From assembly GCA_020446815.1 (NCBI GenBank), contig JAGRDY010000029.1, positions 229,570 through 293,569 of the forward strand: DNA of 64,000 bases, in the 5' to 3' direction. Below the pieces are notes generated by a model. It saw only the letters and a program-made list of their open reading frames with translations, was not told the origin of the DNA and searched no databases. The position numbers were made by a program, and so were the translations under genes. Of the stretch, positions 25,266 to 35,101 are shown piece after piece; positions within the stretch are counted from its first letter, which is position 1; each line of letters opens with the position of its first letter. The stretch is from Paracoccaceae bacterium. Lineage in GTDB: Bacteria > Pseudomonadota > Alphaproteobacteria > Rhodobacterales > Rhodobacteraceae.

Positions 25266-26098
25266 GCGAGCGCACGCATTGCTGTATTTGCCTCGATAGC
25301 CTCGGGCGCGGTCGGGAAGCGGGCGGCAACTTCGCCCAATGTCACGCAAGCTTCCTGGGTCTGGCCCAGTACACCCAGGGCGCTGCCAAGCTTGAGAAGC
25401 GCCTTGGGTGCGGTCGGCCCGTTCGGGGTTCCCGAAAAAGCCTCGAGATAGGCCCTTGCGGCTTTCGCGGTCTCGCCCAGTTGAATCTGCGCGTCTCCGC
25501 GGTAGAATTGCGCATCCGCCGTCAGCGGCCCCCCCGTATAGGTCTGCGAAAAGGCCGCAAAGAGGTCAGCGGCGCTGCGAAAGTCACCGGAATCGAGCGC
25601 CGCCTTCGCCCGATCGAAATCCGCCTGTTCATTCACCGCCAGTTCCGCCGATGTGGTTCCGTTGCCTGGCTGGATCACGACGGCTGGCGTGTTCGGCACC
25701 AGGCCGACGAAATCGCCGAGGCTCTTGGTGATCGGCAAGTTGGCAACATCGCAGCCCTCTTCAAGCTCGCAAAGGCGGAATTCCAGATCGCCGATACGGT
25801 TTGTGCCATCGGCAACGATCCGGTGCAGGCTGTTTTGCAGTTCTTCGGTTCGGGCCGTCAATTGGGCCAGCTCGGCCTCGATCGCATCCATCCGTTCCAA
25901 TGCCGTGGCCCCGCCGGCGGCCTGCAACCCGTCGGTGCCGCCAGACACCAACTCTGAGCGCAGCGCCTGAATGTCGCCGGCGAGCGCCGCCAGTTCCGTT
26001 CTGATATCGGCCAGCGATTGCGCGCGGTCCTGTGCGGCCAAGGGTGCGGCGGCAACCGCCACCGTCACCGCAAGTATCAAGGCAATGTGCCGCATCAT
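25256..26098 (-). CDS. cpoB: Tol-Pal system periplasmic protein CpoB/YbgF
   Basis: The 280-residue secreted protein has a signal peptide (HIALILAVTVAVAAAPLAAQ), an N-terminal coiled coil (about 30-110, heptads such as LADIRTELAALAGDIQALRS) and a C-terminal TPR region (about 155-275, DFDRAKAALDSGDFRSAADLFAAF onward). CpoB coordinates peptidoglycan synthesis with outer-membrane constriction through TolA. Two adjacent ATG codons at 26098 and 26095 could start it. It is the last gene of the tolQRAB-pal-cpoB block and overlaps the start of tilS. Confidence 0.92.
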   Translation of the reverse strand: MMRHIALILAVTVAVAAAPLAAQDRAQSLADIRTELAALAGDIQALRSELVSGGTDGLQAAGGATALERMDAIEAELAQLTARTEELQNSLHRIVADGTNRIGDLEFRLCELEEGCDVANLPITKSLGDFVGLVPNTPAVVIQPGNGTTSAELAVNEQADFDRAKAALDSGDFRSAADLFAAFSQTYTGGPLTADAQFYRGDAQIQLGETAKAARAYLEAFSGTPNGPTAPKALLKLGSALGVLGQTQEACVTLGEVAARFPTAPEAIEANTAMRALACP

Positions 26099-26108
26099 CG
26101 GCTAACCC

Positions 26109-26624
26109 TTAAACACCCGCACCGGCGCCGATCACGGTAACCGCGCGGCGGTTCTGACTGTAGCAGGCCTCATTCGAACAGACGGCCAGGGGCCGTTCCT
26201 TGCCATAGGACACCGTGCGCAGGCGATGTGCCGCCACACCCTGGCTGACAAGGAAGTTCTGCACCGAGCTTGCCCGGCGCGCACCCAGTGCGAGGTTGTA
26301 TTCGCGGGTTCCCACCTCATCGGCGTGGCCTTCGATGATGGCTGTGTACCCCGGGTGCTGGTTCAGCCAGACAGCCTGATTTGTCAGCGTTGCCTGCGCC
26401 TCGGGGGTGAGCGTCGACTGATCGACGGCGAACAGAACCTTGTCGCCGATCGTCTGGGCAAAATACGCCGGGGAATTCGGGTCACCCGGATCGCCCAGCG
26501 CGCCCTGGGTGATACCCCCGGCGCCGGCCGCGCCCCCGGCGCCGCCGCCGAAACGATCGGGATTGTTACAGGCCGACAGGGCCAGCGCCCCGATCAGCAA
26601 CAGCAGTTTGGTCAAGGTGTTCAT
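26109..26624 (-). CDS. pal: peptidoglycan-associated outer-membrane lipoprotein Pal
   Basis: The 171-residue lipoprotein starts at 26624 (MNTLTKLLLLIGALALSAC), ending in a lipobox Cys at about residue 19. A Gly/Ala-rich linker follows. The OmpA-like domain (about 60-165) has the peptidoglycan-binding signature YTAIIEGHADEVGTREYNLALGARRA. Pal ties the outer membrane to peptidoglycan and works with TolB. The in-frame start at 26684 would put a charged leader before the signal sequence and is rejected. It lies between tolB and cpoB. Confidence 0.96.
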   Translation of the reverse strand: MNTLTKLLLLIGALALSACNNPDRFGGGAGGAAGAGGITQGALGDPGDPNSPAYFAQTIGDKVLFAVDQSTLTPEAQATLTNQAVWLNQHPGYTAIIEGHADEVGTREYNLALGARRASSVQNFLVSQGVAAHRLRTVSYGKERPLAVCSNEACYSQNRRAVTVIGAGAGV

Positions 26625-26711
26625 TGGTTTTGTCGCCTTTGTTCTTGGCTCGATGGCCGTTAGCATATCACCCCCTCGGGGCATTGAAAACGCCTTGTGT
26701 TGAGTGCGATC

Positions 26712-28049
26712 CTAGGGTTGCAGGGGCGACCAGTCCGGGTCGGACGCGGCCCCTTCGGTTGGCACCGCACGCAGGTTGCGCCCGGAAATATCAACCGAAT
26801 AGAGCTGTGCCCCGCCCGTTGCCCCTGCCGATTCACGGGTGAACATGATAACCCGCCCGTTGGGGGCCCATGTCGGCCCCTCGTCAAGGAACGATGCGGT
26901 CAGCAACCGCTCTTCGGACCCGTCGGTGCGCATGACGCCGATATGGAAGCGCCCTGCGTGCTGTTTGGTGAAAGCGACCAGATCGCCGCGCGGCGACCAG
27001 ACCGGCGTGCCATAGCGCCCTTCGCCAAAACTGATCCGTGTCGGTTCGCCGCCTTCGGCGGGCATCACATAGAGCTGCTGACTGCCCGAGCGGTCGCTTT
27101 CGAAAACGATCTGGCTGCCGTCGGGGGAATAGCAGGGCGCCGTCTCGATCGAGGGCGCATTGGTCAGTTGCCGCGTCTGCCCCGTGCCAAGCTGCATGGC
27201 GTAAATATCCGTGTTGCCGCCCTGTTCGAGCGAGAACACCACCGTGCCGCCATCCGGTGAAAAGCGCGGCGCGAATGTCATGTTGCCCGAGAGTTCCGCC
27301 AACGGGCGCGACGTCACCGTGGCGATGTCGAGCAGTTTGATGCGCGGAAATCCCGTCTCGAACGAGGTGAACAGAACCCTGTCCCCCGAAGGCGAGAACC
27401 GCGGGGCCAACACGATGGTCGAGCTGTCGGTAAGATATTGCACATTGGCGCCGTCATAATCCATCACCGCAAGCCGTTTCAGGCGGGCATTCTTCGGCCC
27501 GCTTTCCGATACATAGACCACACGGCTGTCAAAATAACCGCTTTCACCGGTGATCCGGCTATAGACCTGATCGGCGACCTTGTGGGCGATGCGGCGCCAA
27601 TCCTGAGCGGCACCGCCAAATTGCAGGCCTTCGCCAAGCTGGGCATCCGAAAATACGTCGAACAGGCGGAATTTGACGTTGATCCTGCCATCGCTGCCAA
27701 CCGAAACCGCCCCGGTCACCAGGGCCTGCGCGTTGATCGCCTTCCAGTCCGGATAGGCGACAGGGGCGTCAAAGCTGGTGATTCGGCTGATGAAGGCGTC
27801 AGGCGCGATCTCGCGGAAAAGCCCGGTGCCCGACAGATCCGCGGCCACCACGCCGGTCACGGCCGCGGCCATGTCGGCGGCCTCGGGGGTTTCGGCGATG
27901 AAAACCGGGGCGGCGAAAGGCAGCGGTTCGATCACGCCCTGATCGATGACGATCCGCAACGGGCCGCCCTGCGCCGCCGCATTCGGCACCACGGCGAATA
28001 TCGCCATCGCCAGGGCGGCCAGAACGGTTACTTGGTTAGCTATGCGCAT
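26712..28049 (-). CDS. tolB: Tol-Pal system beta-propeller protein TolB
   Basis: The 445-residue periplasmic protein has a signal peptide (about 1-26, ending NAAAQ), an alpha/beta N-terminal domain (about 30-160) and WD40-like PD40 repeats from about 190 to the end ([52 protein letters not shown]). TolB binds Pal and TolA in the envelope-spanning Tol complex. The ATG at 28049 sits just after GAGGTGAGA; a GTG two codons upstream lies within that ribosome-binding site. About 113 bp separate it from tolA. Confidence 0.96.
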   Translation of the reverse strand: MRIANQVTVLAALAMAIFAVVPNAAAQGGPLRIVIDQGVIEPLPFAAPVFIAETPEAADMAAAVTGVVAADLSGTGLFREIAPDAFISRITSFDAPVAYPDWKAINAQALVTGAVSVGSDGRINVKFRLFDVFSDAQLGEGLQFGGAAQDWRRIAHKVADQVYSRITGESGYFDSRVVYVSESGPKNARLKRLAVMDYDGANVQYLTDSSTIVLAPRFSPSGDRVLFTSFETGFPRIKLLDIATVTSRPLAELSGNMTFAPRFSPDGGTVVFSLEQGGNTDIYAMQLGTGQTRQLTNAPSIETAPCYSPDGSQIVFESDRSGSQQLYVMPAEGGEPTRISFGEGRYGTPVWSPRGDLVAFTKQHAGRFHIGVMRTDGSEERLLTASFLDEGPTWAPNGRVIMFTRESAGATGGAQLYSVDISGRNLRAVPTEGAASDPDWSPLQP

Positions 28050-28163
28050 TCTCACCTCTCACACCCGCTAGAGTTCCTCAAACTGCACGGCATCACGATC
28101 TGCGCCGCGCTCGACGACAACCTGCGCCCCGGAAAGACAAGCCCGGTTTTCGCCAAAAGGCCG

Positions 28164-29315
28164 TCATCTCCTGCGCATCCCGTTCGGGTCAAAGACAAGC
28201 TCCAGATCCTTCCATATCTCGTATTTTTCCTTCGGTAGCGGATAGCCATGCCTGGCACAGCGCACGATCGCGCTCTTGGCGGCGCGGAACATGATCTGGG
28301 CCGAGTCTTGCGTGCCGCCATCATAGCCGGTCATCCTGATGGATGCGACATCGGGCATGCCATCGGGTGTCATGTCCACCCGCACGGTAACAATCGTGTT
28401 CATCGCATCGGTCGAGACCGCGCCAAGTGTCCAGCAGCTTTGCACCGCAATCCGCAATGCGTCCTTTTCACCCGATGTCATCGGCGGCCCGGATGCCGCG
28501 GTGCCAGTACCGGGCGCGGGCGCTTCGCTGGCTTCGCCGGACATCGCTTCGGCCAGTGCGGCGGCAACGGCATCTTCGGCCACGGGTTCGGCGGCGGGCT
28601 TGCTGGCCGGCGCCGGGTCCGGCTTCTTGGGGCGGGTCTTGGGGCGCGCCGAAACCAGCGGGGCGGAGGATGCCGGTTTGTCCTGTGTCTCGGTTGCCTC
28701 GGTGACGATCTCGGTCGTGGCTTCGGGCGGCGCTGTCGCTTCGACGGGTGTTTCGGGTACCGGTTCCGGCGCAGGCTCAGGCGTGGTTTCCCTCACCACG
28801 GTTTCTGACGGGGCGGCATCGGGCGCGGGGGCTTCGGATGGTACCGGGGCCACACGGGGGGCTTCGCGGGGGGCGGGTTTCGGGCGGACCGTATCCAGCA
28901 CGACGTCGGAGGGCACCTCGACCGGCGCGATGGGTGGCGAGGGCGAGGCGTCGCTCACCTCCGCCGCGGGCGAGGCAGGTTCAAGCGGTTCGGGCGCGGC
29001 ATCCGGTTCCGGTGTGGCATCCGGTTCGGGCTGCGTTGGGATGCTGGGCACCGTCTCGGCCGAGGGCGCCACGGGCGCCGCCTCTGCCACCGCCGGGAGC
29101 GTTGGTTGTTCAGGCGTGTCGGCTGGGGCTTTCGGTGCCCGTGCCTGCATGGCGGCAAACTCAGCCGATGATATCAGCGATACCTCGGTCGTGGCCATCA
29201 GCGGCGGCAGGTCATGCGAAAAGAATATCCCGCCCAGGATCAGCCAGAGAATGGCGCCAAGATGCGCCGCCCCCGACACGATCACGCCGATACGTTGGGA
29301 CCGATCCACGGGCAT
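28164..29315 (-). CDS. tolA: TolA-like envelope-spanning protein
   Basis: The 383-residue protein has one N-terminal membrane anchor (about 8-33, IGVIVSGAAHLGAILWLILGG). A long Pro/Glu/Ala-rich periplasmic linker follows (about 60-270) with repeats such as PEPDATPEPDAAPEP. A small C-terminal TolA/TonB-like domain (about 280-383) contains ALRIAVQSCWTLGAVSTDA and VTVRVDMTPDGMPD. It transmits TolQR energy to Pal and TolB. The linker is Pro-rich rather than the helical Ala/Lys-rich linker of enterobacterial TolA, as is common in this order. It is flanked by tolR and tolB. Confidence 0.9.
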   Translation of the reverse strand: MPVDRSQRIGVIVSGAAHLGAILWLILGGIFFSHDLPPLMATTEVSLISSAEFAAMQARAPKAPADTPEQPTLPAVAEAAPVAPSAETVPSIPTQPEPDATPEPDAAPEPLEPASPAAEVSDASPSPPIAPVEVPSDVVLDTVRPKPAPREAPRVAPVPSEAPAPDAAPSETVVRETTPEPAPEPVPETPVEATAPPEATTEIVTEATETQDKPASSAPLVSARPKTRPKKPDPAPASKPAAEPVAEDAVAAALAEAMSGEASEAPAPGTGTAASGPPMTSGEKDALRIAVQSCWTLGAVSTDAMNTIVTVRVDMTPDGMPDVASIRMTGYDGGTQDSAQIMFRAAKSAIVRCARHGYPLPKEKYEIWKDLELVFDPNGMRRR

Positions 29316-29320
29316 CCGCC

Positions 29321-29806
29321 CTAGTTCTCCGTACCCGTTTGACCGCCCGCGCCAAATGACGGCCCGCCCGCATCCGTGACCAGAACGATATTGCCGAACC
29401 CGCCGGCATTGAGCGCCCCCATGACCTGCACGACACGTTCGTAAGGAATGGATCCGTCAGCGCGCAAAAACAGCTTGTTGTCGGTTCGTTCCGCCGCGAT
29501 AGCCTTCAACCTGCCGATCAGTTCAGCCTCTGGCACAGGTGTGTTTTGCACTGAAACCGTTCCATCGGCCTGAACCGAGATTGTCAGCGGCTCTTCCTGC
29601 TGGCTCGGCACCGCCTGGGCGGCGGTCCTGGGCAACTCCAAAGGGACCCCGACGGTCAACAGGGGCGCGGCCACCATGAAAATGATCAGCAAGACCAGCA
29701 TCACATCAACGAACGGCGTCACGTTTATTTCGCTCATCACCGCAGCCTTGCCGCGCGATCCGCGCCGCCGTCTGCCGCCGCTCGGCTTCATCAGACCCGC
29801 GCCCAT
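29321..29806 (-). CDS. tolR: Tol system biopolymer-transport protein TolR
   Basis: The 161-residue ExbD/TolR protein has one membrane helix (about 30-52) with the conserved functional aspartate in INVTPFVDVMLVLLIIFM. A periplasmic domain follows, ending NAGGFGNIVLVTDAGG. It partners TolQ in the proton-driven motor. The start at 29806 leaves 3 bp after tolQ; Met at 29791 is an alternative. The C-terminal Gly-rich tail (GPSFGAGGQTGTEN) is short and unremarkable. Confidence 0.95.
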   Translation of the reverse strand: MGAGLMKPSGGRRRRGSRGKAAVMSEINVTPFVDVMLVLLIIFMVAAPLLTVGVPLELPRTAAQAVPSQQEEPLTISVQADGTVSVQNTPVPEAELIGRLKAIAAERTDNKLFLRADGSIPYERVVQVMGALNAGGFGNIVLVTDAGGPSFGAGGQTGTEN

Positions 29807-29809
29807 GGC

Positions 29810-30505
29810 TCAAGCGTCCAACTGACGCGACAGTATGGTGGCGAATTCATCCGCGAAAGCCTCATATCCGGTGATGATGCGGTCGCTATCCGTAGAAAGC
29901 TTGTTATAGAAAATGACTGCCGGAATGGCCGCAAGAAGGCCCAGAGCCGTTGCGACCAGTGCTTCGGCGATCCCCGGCGCCACTACCGCGAGCGAGGTGT
30001 TTTGCGAAATCGCGATCTGTTCGAACGCGGTCTTGATGCCCCAGACGGTACCGAAAAGCCCGATGAACGGCGCCGTTGACCCAACAGTGGCCAGAAACGG
30101 CAATCCGCCCGACAACCTTTCCGTTTCCTTGGCGATGGCCACATCCATCGACCGGTCGATGCGCGCCTGCGCCCCGGCGATCAGTTCGCCCCCTTCGCGG
30201 TGGCTGCGCCGCCATTCGATCATGCCGCTGGCAAAGATCTTTTCCGATGCGCCATCAGGCTGGCTGCCGATCTTCTCGAAAAGCTCGTCCAGCGGCTCGC
30301 CCGACCAGAAAGCGCGGTCGAACACCGATGCCTCTGAGCGCGCCCTGCGATAGGAGATGAATTTCTGGACGATGATCGTCCAGGACCAGAAACTGGCCAG
30401 GGTCAGCGTGATCATCACAAGCTGAACGACGAATGAGGCACGCGCAAAAAGCGCCAGCAGGGAGAAGTCGATCTCCTGCGCCATCGCAAGGGTCTGGGTT
30501 TCCAT
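29810..30505 (-). CDS. tolQ: Tol system proton channel protein TolQ
   Basis: The 231-residue ExbB/TolQ protein shows a first membrane helix at about 17-45 and two further helices at about 130-200. The conserved stretches LATVGSTAPFIGLFGTVWGI and PGIAEALVATALGLLAAIPAV line the proton path. It forms the pentameric channel around TolR. It lies 3 bp upstream of tolR in the block, and the ybgC gene precedes it after a 137-bp gap that may hold its own promoter. Confidence 0.96.
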   Translation of the reverse strand: METQTLAMAQEIDFSLLALFARASFVVQLVMITLTLASFWSWTIIVQKFISYRRARSEASVFDRAFWSGEPLDELFEKIGSQPDGASEKIFASGMIEWRRSHREGGELIAGAQARIDRSMDVAIAKETERLSGGLPFLATVGSTAPFIGLFGTVWGIKTAFEQIAISQNTSLAVVAPGIAEALVATALGLLAAIPAVIFYNKLSTDSDRIITGYEAFADEFATILSRQLDA

Positions 30506-30642
30506 AAAAGTCTGCTCGCCGGTTGGACCGCGTTATGTGCGGCTCTGATTTATGGGCGATTCTATAGAGGATTCGGGGCGATTACCACCAGAACCACGCG
30601 CCTGCGCGATTTGCCGCGCGTCGGGCCGATGCCGGGACGAAA

Positions 30643-31053
30643 TCAGGCCGGTCCCTTGGCCGGCGGAACCCCTTGCGGACATATTTCTTTCGGCAGGCGC
30701 GTCGGCCGACCGGACTTGCCCAGACAGACCAGCGTCACGACGGCGGCAAACAGCCGTTCCTGCCCGCGCATGACCACCTGATCCAGCACGATCCGCGCAC
30801 CGGCCACGGTGCGTATGCCGGTTTGCACCTGCAATTCATCATCGAACCTTGCCGCATGCAGATAATCCGCCTCGATGCGCCGTACGGCGAATATCTTTCC
30901 CAGGTCCGCCTTCATCCTTACCTGGTCGATACCCATATCCCGCACCCATTCACTGCGCGCACGCTCGATGAATTTCAGGTAATTGGCATAATAGACGATC
31001 CCGGCCAGATCGGTATCCTCGTAATAGACGCGCAGGTTGAATTCATGGGTCAT
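30643..31053 (-). CDS. ybgC: Tol-Pal-associated acyl-CoA thioesterase YbgC
   Basis: The 136-residue hotdog-fold 4-hydroxybenzoyl-CoA thioesterase family protein has the signature YYEDTDLAGIVYYANYLKF with the catalytic Asp at about residue 15, followed by IERARSEWVRDMGID. It hydrolyses acyl-CoA or acyl-ACP and is almost always the first gene of tol operons, as here. The start at 31053 has AGGA upstream. Confidence 0.95.
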   Translation of the reverse strand: MTHEFNLRVYYEDTDLAGIVYYANYLKFIERARSEWVRDMGIDQVRMKADLGKIFAVRRIEADYLHAARFDDELQVQTGIRTVAGARIVLDQVVMRGQERLFAAVVTLVCLGKSGRPTRLPKEICPQGVPPAKGPA

Positions 31054-31236
31054 GGCAAGGTCCTGGCGACGGAAAGGTGACTTTCCCCTACCGCAGTCCC
31101 GGCCCGGCAGGCAAGCAGCGCCGCTTCGCCTACCCCGAACCGGACCCCTTGGCAGGTTGTTGCTTCTCTAGTAGCCATGGAGCCTGCCGCCGGTTATCAC
31201 ACAGGCAAAAACCAGCCCGCCCGAACAGGAGCTTTC

Positions 31237-31548
31237 ATGTCGCGCACCGTTATAGAAGAAGACCTCACCGTTACCGGCAATATCGCATCCGCTTCCGGCG
31301 ACGTGGCCGTAAAGGGTCGGGTGACCGGCGATATCAAGGCCAAATCCGTTGATGTCCAGCTCAGCGGCGACGTCACCGGCGCGATCGACGCCGACTCGGT
31401 CAATGTGCAGGGCAAGCAATCCGGCCGGATCAAATGCGCCGAACTGTCGCTGGAAAAATCCGCCGACGTCAAATCCGACGTGATCGCGCAAAGCCTTTCT
31501 TCGGAAAAGGGCGCAAGGCTGGTCGGCAAGGTGCAGGTGACGGGTTAG
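31237..31548 (+). CDS. bactofilin-family cytoskeletal protein
   Basis: The compact 103-residue protein consists almost wholly of a bactofilin (DUF583) right-handed beta-helix. The repeating hydrophobic/glycine pattern is visible in LTVTGNIASASGDVAVKGRVTGDI, then VQLSGDVTGAIDADSVNVQG. Bactofilins self-assemble into filaments that position envelope enzymes. The ATG at 31237 follows ACAGGAG; an upstream in-frame start has no site. It is divergent from ybgC/tol, with ruv-linked genes convergent on the other side. Its position beside the Tol system suggests, but does not prove, an envelope or division role. Confidence 0.85.
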   Translation: MSRTVIEEDLTVTGNIASASGDVAVKGRVTGDIKAKSVDVQLSGDVTGAIDADSVNVQGKQSGRIKCAELSLEKSADVKSDVIAQSLSSEKGARLVGKVQVTG

Positions 31549-31571
31549 CGCGGTTTGCCCCTGGCCCGGAG

Positions 31572-32081
31572 TCAGATCATCGGGTCATAGGCCCATTGCA
31601 GCAGCGCCTGTCTTTGGCGCGGGCGGCAGAAGATATCGCCCGTATGGCAGTTGGCCCTGATCTGCGCGGCATGTCGGGCAAAGCCTTTCCAGCGGCCGAT
31701 CTGAATGCGGTCGATCTCGGGCAAGCGACGGCCCAGATAGTACCGGCAATACCATTGAAACCAGCCGCGCGGATCGGGGCCGTAGATCCAGCCCTTCTGC
31801 CGCCAGACGCTCAGGGGTTGGCGGCTCTTCAGGCCAAAGTGGTTCAACGCGGGATCGGCAACCGCGCTGATCCGGGCGCCGGTGAACCAGTCAGCCGGAA
31901 ACTCGGCCCTGCAATCGTTGCAATACCTGCCTTCGAAAACCCCCATCGCCAGCATTTCCTTCGGGCTGTGGCAAGGGCGAAAATCATCGGCAAAGTCTCG
32001 GCCCGATGGTGCGCTCAACCGATAGCAATAGCCACTTTGCATGCGATCATTGACCTCGATGACATCACCGATCATCAACAT
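31572..32081 (-). CDS. conserved hypothetical protein, Cys/Trp-rich
   Basis: The 169-residue protein is not assignable to a function. It is rich in aromatic residues (FQWYCRYYLGRRLPEIDRIQIGRWK) and has cysteine pairs (RYCNDC near residue 54) that could bind metal. No signal peptide or membrane segment is visible. The start overlaps the stop of the upstream gene by 7 bp, so the two are likely co-translated. They form the tail of the leftward ruvCAB cluster. Confidence 0.6.
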   Translation of the reverse strand: MLMIGDVIEVNDRMQSGYCYRLSAPSGRDFADDFRPCHSPKEMLAMGVFEGRYCNDCRAEFPADWFTGARISAVADPALNHFGLKSRQPLSVWRQKGWIYGPDPRGWFQWYCRYYLGRRLPEIDRIQIGRWKGFARHAAQIRANCHTGDIFCRPRQRQALLQWAYDPMI

Positions 32082-32731
32082 TCACCTTCAGGCTGAGTCA
32101 GAACCGCGACCCGCGCCGCCAGCCGCAGCGCATGGCTCGGGTCGGACGCCGCTTCCGGCATCGTGCGGTCGTAGGCCGCACGGATCACATCGCCGATTTC
32201 GGGATGCAGGATGATGGCGCCTTCGGCCCTGGCCAGCATCGCGCGCCCCGAGCCGGCCCGATCCGAAAACGCCCGATCCGACCAGGCGAGAATCATCTGC
32301 CCCGCCAGTGACAGTGCCAGCACCTCGGCCGGTGTTTCGGCCAGATCGTCGTCCATGCGCACGAAACTGAAACAGGCGCGGATCGCGCCCGCCGCGTCGA
32401 ACCGGTAAATCCGGTACCGGTTGGCATTTTCGGTCTCAAGCCGTGCCACCAGCGGGTCAAGGCCGTCGATCAGCCGGTCGAGATTGGGCACGTCCAGCAA
32501 TTCCGCCCAGTCCCGGAAAAAGAACACCATCAGATTGGCGCCCAGTTCCGGGTCGGTCTCGGCCATCTGGTGGCCCGCCAGCGCCACCACCGCCTCGATC
32601 GCGCCCTTGATGACATCCAGCGCCGGCGTTGCGACCCCGAAGACCACCGGCACGATCGGTCGCCCCCATCGGGCAAAGCCATAGCCCCCCGACGGCCTGG
32701 CAAACAGCGTCGCAATATCATCCGGGGTCAT
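32075..32731 (-). CDS. conserved hypothetical protein, mostly helical
   Basis: The 218-residue soluble protein has no motif I recognise. It has an N-terminal GYGFARWGRPIVPVVFG and a central LMVFFFRDWAELLDVPNLDRL, and it ends EGEC. Codon use is like neighbouring core genes, and the frame is long and overlaps the next gene by 7 bp, supporting it as real. It follows ruvB by about 156 bp. No function is proposed. Confidence 0.6.
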   Translation of the reverse strand: MTPDDIATLFARPSGGYGFARWGRPIVPVVFGVATPALDVIKGAIEAVVALAGHQMAETDPELGANLMVFFFRDWAELLDVPNLDRLIDGLDPLVARLETENANRYRIYRFDAAGAIRACFSFVRMDDDLAETPAEVLALSLAGQMILAWSDRAFSDRAGSGRAMLARAEGAIILHPEIGDVIRAAYDRTMPEAASDPSHALRLAARVAVLTQPEGEC

Positions 32732-32887
32732 GCGAACGGGCTTTCATTTCGGTCAAGGTACCTTCGCCGCTGGCATAGAATCTTCGCCCCAAGCGTTCAA
32801 CCCATCTTTCCAGGGAATCAAACGACCCGGCGCGACGACCCGGGCGCCGGGTTCGCAGATGCCCGCGCAAACAGTTCTGCGACCTTC

Positions 32888-33925
32888 TCACTTCACGAAC
32901 AGATCGCCCTGCCCCGGTGCCTTTGGCGCGGCCAGCCCAAGATGCGCCCACGCCTTTTGCGCCAGCATCCTTCCTCTCGGGGTACGCTGGATCAACCCCT
33001 GCTGGAGCAGGAACGGCTCGATGACTTCCTCTATCGCATCGCGGGTTTCGGACAATGCGGCCGACAGGGTCTCCGCGCCGACCGGACCGCCGCCGTAGTT
33101 TTCAGCGATCAGCGTCAGATAGCGCCGGTCCGCGCCATCAAGCCCGATGTGATCCACCCCCAGTCGGGTCAGCGCGGAATCGGCGATCTCGCGCGTCAGC
33201 CGGCCGTTTCCCTCGACCAGCGCGAAATCCACCACCCGGCGCAGCAACCGCCCGGCGATGCGCGGCGTTCCACGGGCGCGGCGGGCGATTTCCAGCGTGC
33301 CATCCGGGTCCGACGAAACCCCCATCAACCGCGCCCCCCGCATGACGATGTGGTCCAGTTCCGCAACGGTATAGAACTGAAGCCGCGTCGGTATGCCGAA
33401 CCGGTCGCGCAAGGGCGTGGTCAGCAGCCCCAGCCGGGTCGTCGCCCCCACCAGCGTGAAGGGCTGCAACTCGATGCGCACCGTCCGCGCCGCAGGCCCT
33501 TCGCCGATCACCAGATCCAGCTCGAAATCCTCCAACGCCGGGTAAAGAACCTCTTCGACCGCCGGGTTCAGGCGGTGAATCTCGTCGATGAAAAGAACGT
33601 CGCGCGCCTCCAGATTGGTCAGGATCGCCGCCAGATCGCCCGCACGCGCCAGCACCGGCCCCGAGGTCATGCGGAAATTCACTCCCAATTCGCGCGCCAT
33701 GATCTGCGCCAGCGTGGTCTTGCCGAGGCCGGGCGGGCCATGAAACAGAGTGTGGTCCATCGCCTCGCCGCGCCTGCGCGCGCTTTCGATGAAAACCCGC
33801 AGATTGGCCCGGGCCTCCTGCTGGCCGACGAAATCATCAAGGCTCTGCGGCCGTAGCGCCCGGTCGCCTTCCGGGGCACTGTCCTCGGCCTGGGGGGCCG
33901 GGCGAAGGGTCGGGTCAGGTTCCAT
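32888..33925 (-). CDS. ruvB: Holliday junction branch-migration ATPase RuvB
   Basis: The 345-residue AAA+ motor shows [18 protein letters not shown] near the N-terminus, Walker [13 protein letters not shown] (about 64), Walker [13 protein letters not shown] and the sensor segment [19 protein letters not shown]. The C-terminal winged helix ends [13 protein letters not shown]. Hexamers drive branch migration on RuvA-bound junctions. It lies 4 bp after ruvA in the order ruvC-ruvA-ruvB. Confidence 0.97.
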   Translation of the reverse strand: MEPDPTLRPAPQAEDSAPEGDRALRPQSLDDFVGQQEARANLRVFIESARRRGEAMDHTLFHGPPGLGKTTLAQIMARELGVNFRMTSGPVLARAGDLAAILTNLEARDVLFIDEIHRLNPAVEEVLYPALEDFELDLVIGEGPAARTVRIELQPFTLVGATTRLGLLTTPLRDRFGIPTRLQFYTVAELDHIVMRGARLMGVSSDPDGTLEIARRARGTPRIAGRLLRRVVDFALVEGNGRLTREIADSALTRLGVDHIGLDGADRRYLTLIAENYGGGPVGAETLSAALSETRDAIEEVIEPFLLQQGLIQRTPRGRMLAQKAWAHLGLAAPKAPGQGDLFVK

Positions 33926-33929
33926 CGCC

Positions 33930-34601
33930 CTACCCTTTCGGAGCCAGGAGTTTCAACGCTGCACGGATCAAGGCCGGGGTCGGGGCGGCAGCATCGACCC
34001 CCGATGCTTCGGCGACGGCAGCGGCGGCCTCGCTTTGCCCGTAACCGAGATTGATCAGCGCCGACAGGGCTTCCGCGGTCGCATTGGCGGTTGCCGATGA
34101 CCCAGGCACGGGGATATGCGAGGGGCGGGGCAGATTCTCGACGATCTCGCCCGGGTCCACTGTGGCCCCTGTAGACAGGGCGCCACCCATGGCCATTACG
34201 GCCGGCGCCTTTTCCTTGAGTTCCATCACCACCCGCTGCGCCAGTTTCGGCCCGACGCCCGGCGCGGCCTTGATGGCGCTCCAGTCGCCAAGGGCGATGG
34301 CGCGCCCCGCTCCCTCGGCCCCGAGTGTGCCCAGAATTGCCATCGCGGCCTTGGCGCCGACACCCTGTACCGAGGTCAGCATCCGATGCCATTCCTTTTC
34401 CAGCAGGGTAGGAAAGCCGAACAACTGCAACAGATCCTCGCGCACCAGAAGTTCGGTGAAAAGTGCGCAAGCCTCTCCCTCGGCAGGCAGGCCGGCGGCG
34501 GTTCGTTGCGAGATGTGAACGACGTAGCCCACCCCCCGCACGTCGATCAACACATGATCGAACGTACGGTGCAGCACGATCCCGGCGATCCGCCCGATCA
34601 T
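33930..34601 (-). CDS. ruvA: Holliday junction DNA-binding protein RuvA
   Basis: The 223-residue protein starts at 34601 with [13 protein letters not shown], the usual RuvA N-terminus. It has two helix-hairpin-helix motifs ([19 protein letters not shown] and [20 protein letters not shown], about 72-125). The C-terminal RuvB-binding domain (about 175-220) follows a flexible linker. The ATG overlaps the ruvC stop (ATGA). Confidence 0.96.
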   Translation of the reverse strand: MIGRIAGIVLHRTFDHVLIDVRGVGYVVHISQRTAAGLPAEGEACALFTELLVREDLLQLFGFPTLLEKEWHRMLTSVQGVGAKAAMAILGTLGAEGAGRAIALGDWSAIKAAPGVGPKLAQRVVMELKEKAPAVMAMGGALSTGATVDPGEIVENLPRPSHIPVPGSSATANATAEALSALINLGYGQSEAAAAVAEASGVDAAAPTPALIRAALKLLAPKG

Positions 34602-35101
34602 GCGGCGCCTTTCATCGCCGCGGCCAACCGCCCGGCGCTTTGCAGATGGTGGGCATGGCAAATGGCGATCGCCAGCGCGTCCGCCGCGTCGGGGCCGGCA
34701 AGTTCCACCCCGGGAAGCTGATGGCGCACCATATGCGCGATCTGGGACTTGTCTGCGTGGCCGACGCCCGCCACGGTCTTTTTGACCTTGTTGGGGGCAT
34801 ATTCGCCGATGGTCAGCCCGGCCTGCGCCACAACCAGCATGGCTATCCCCCGCGCCTGCCCAAGTTTGAGCGTGCCCGCGCCGTCCTTGTTGACAAAGGT
34901 CTGTTCCACGGCAGCGGCATCGGGGACATGGTGCGCAACGATCTCGGTCAGCGCAGAATGCAATGACAGCAACCGCTGGCCGAGCGTGTCGCCTTCCGAA
35001 CGAATGATGCCATTGGCAACGTGGCTGAGTCTCGATCCGGCCATCTCGATGACCCCCCAGCCAAGATTCCTCAGCCCTGGATCAATGCCCAATACCCGCA
35101 T
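34598..35101 (-). CDS. ruvC: Holliday junction resolvase RuvC
   Basis: The 167-residue endonuclease starts at 35101 after CAGGAGCAGGG, with [16 protein letters not shown]. All four acidic catalytic residues are recognisable: Asp7, Glu66 in VEQTFVNKD, and Asp138 and Asp141 in [13 protein letters not shown]. It resolves junctions into duplexes. A longer frame from 35254 is not supported by a ribosome-binding site or similarity. Confidence 0.96.
   Translation of the reverse strand: MRVLGIDPGLRNLGWGVIEMAGSRLSHVANGIIRSEGDTLGQRLLSLHSALTEIVAHHVPDAAAVEQTFVNKDGAGTLKLGQARGIAMLVVAQAGLTIGEYAPNKVKKTVAGVGHADKSQIAHMVRHQLPGVELAGPDAADALAIAICHAHHLQSAGRLAAAMKGAA

Noticed and set aside
28339-29379. 346-codon Ser/Gly-rich frame on the plus strand
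   Set aside because: It is antisense to the Pro/Glu-rich linker of tolA; low-complexity composition produces an open frame on both strands.
32718-32951. 77-codon frame after ruvB
   Set aside because: It overlaps ruvB and the hypothetical gene on the same strand and is Arg/Gly-rich shadow sequence.
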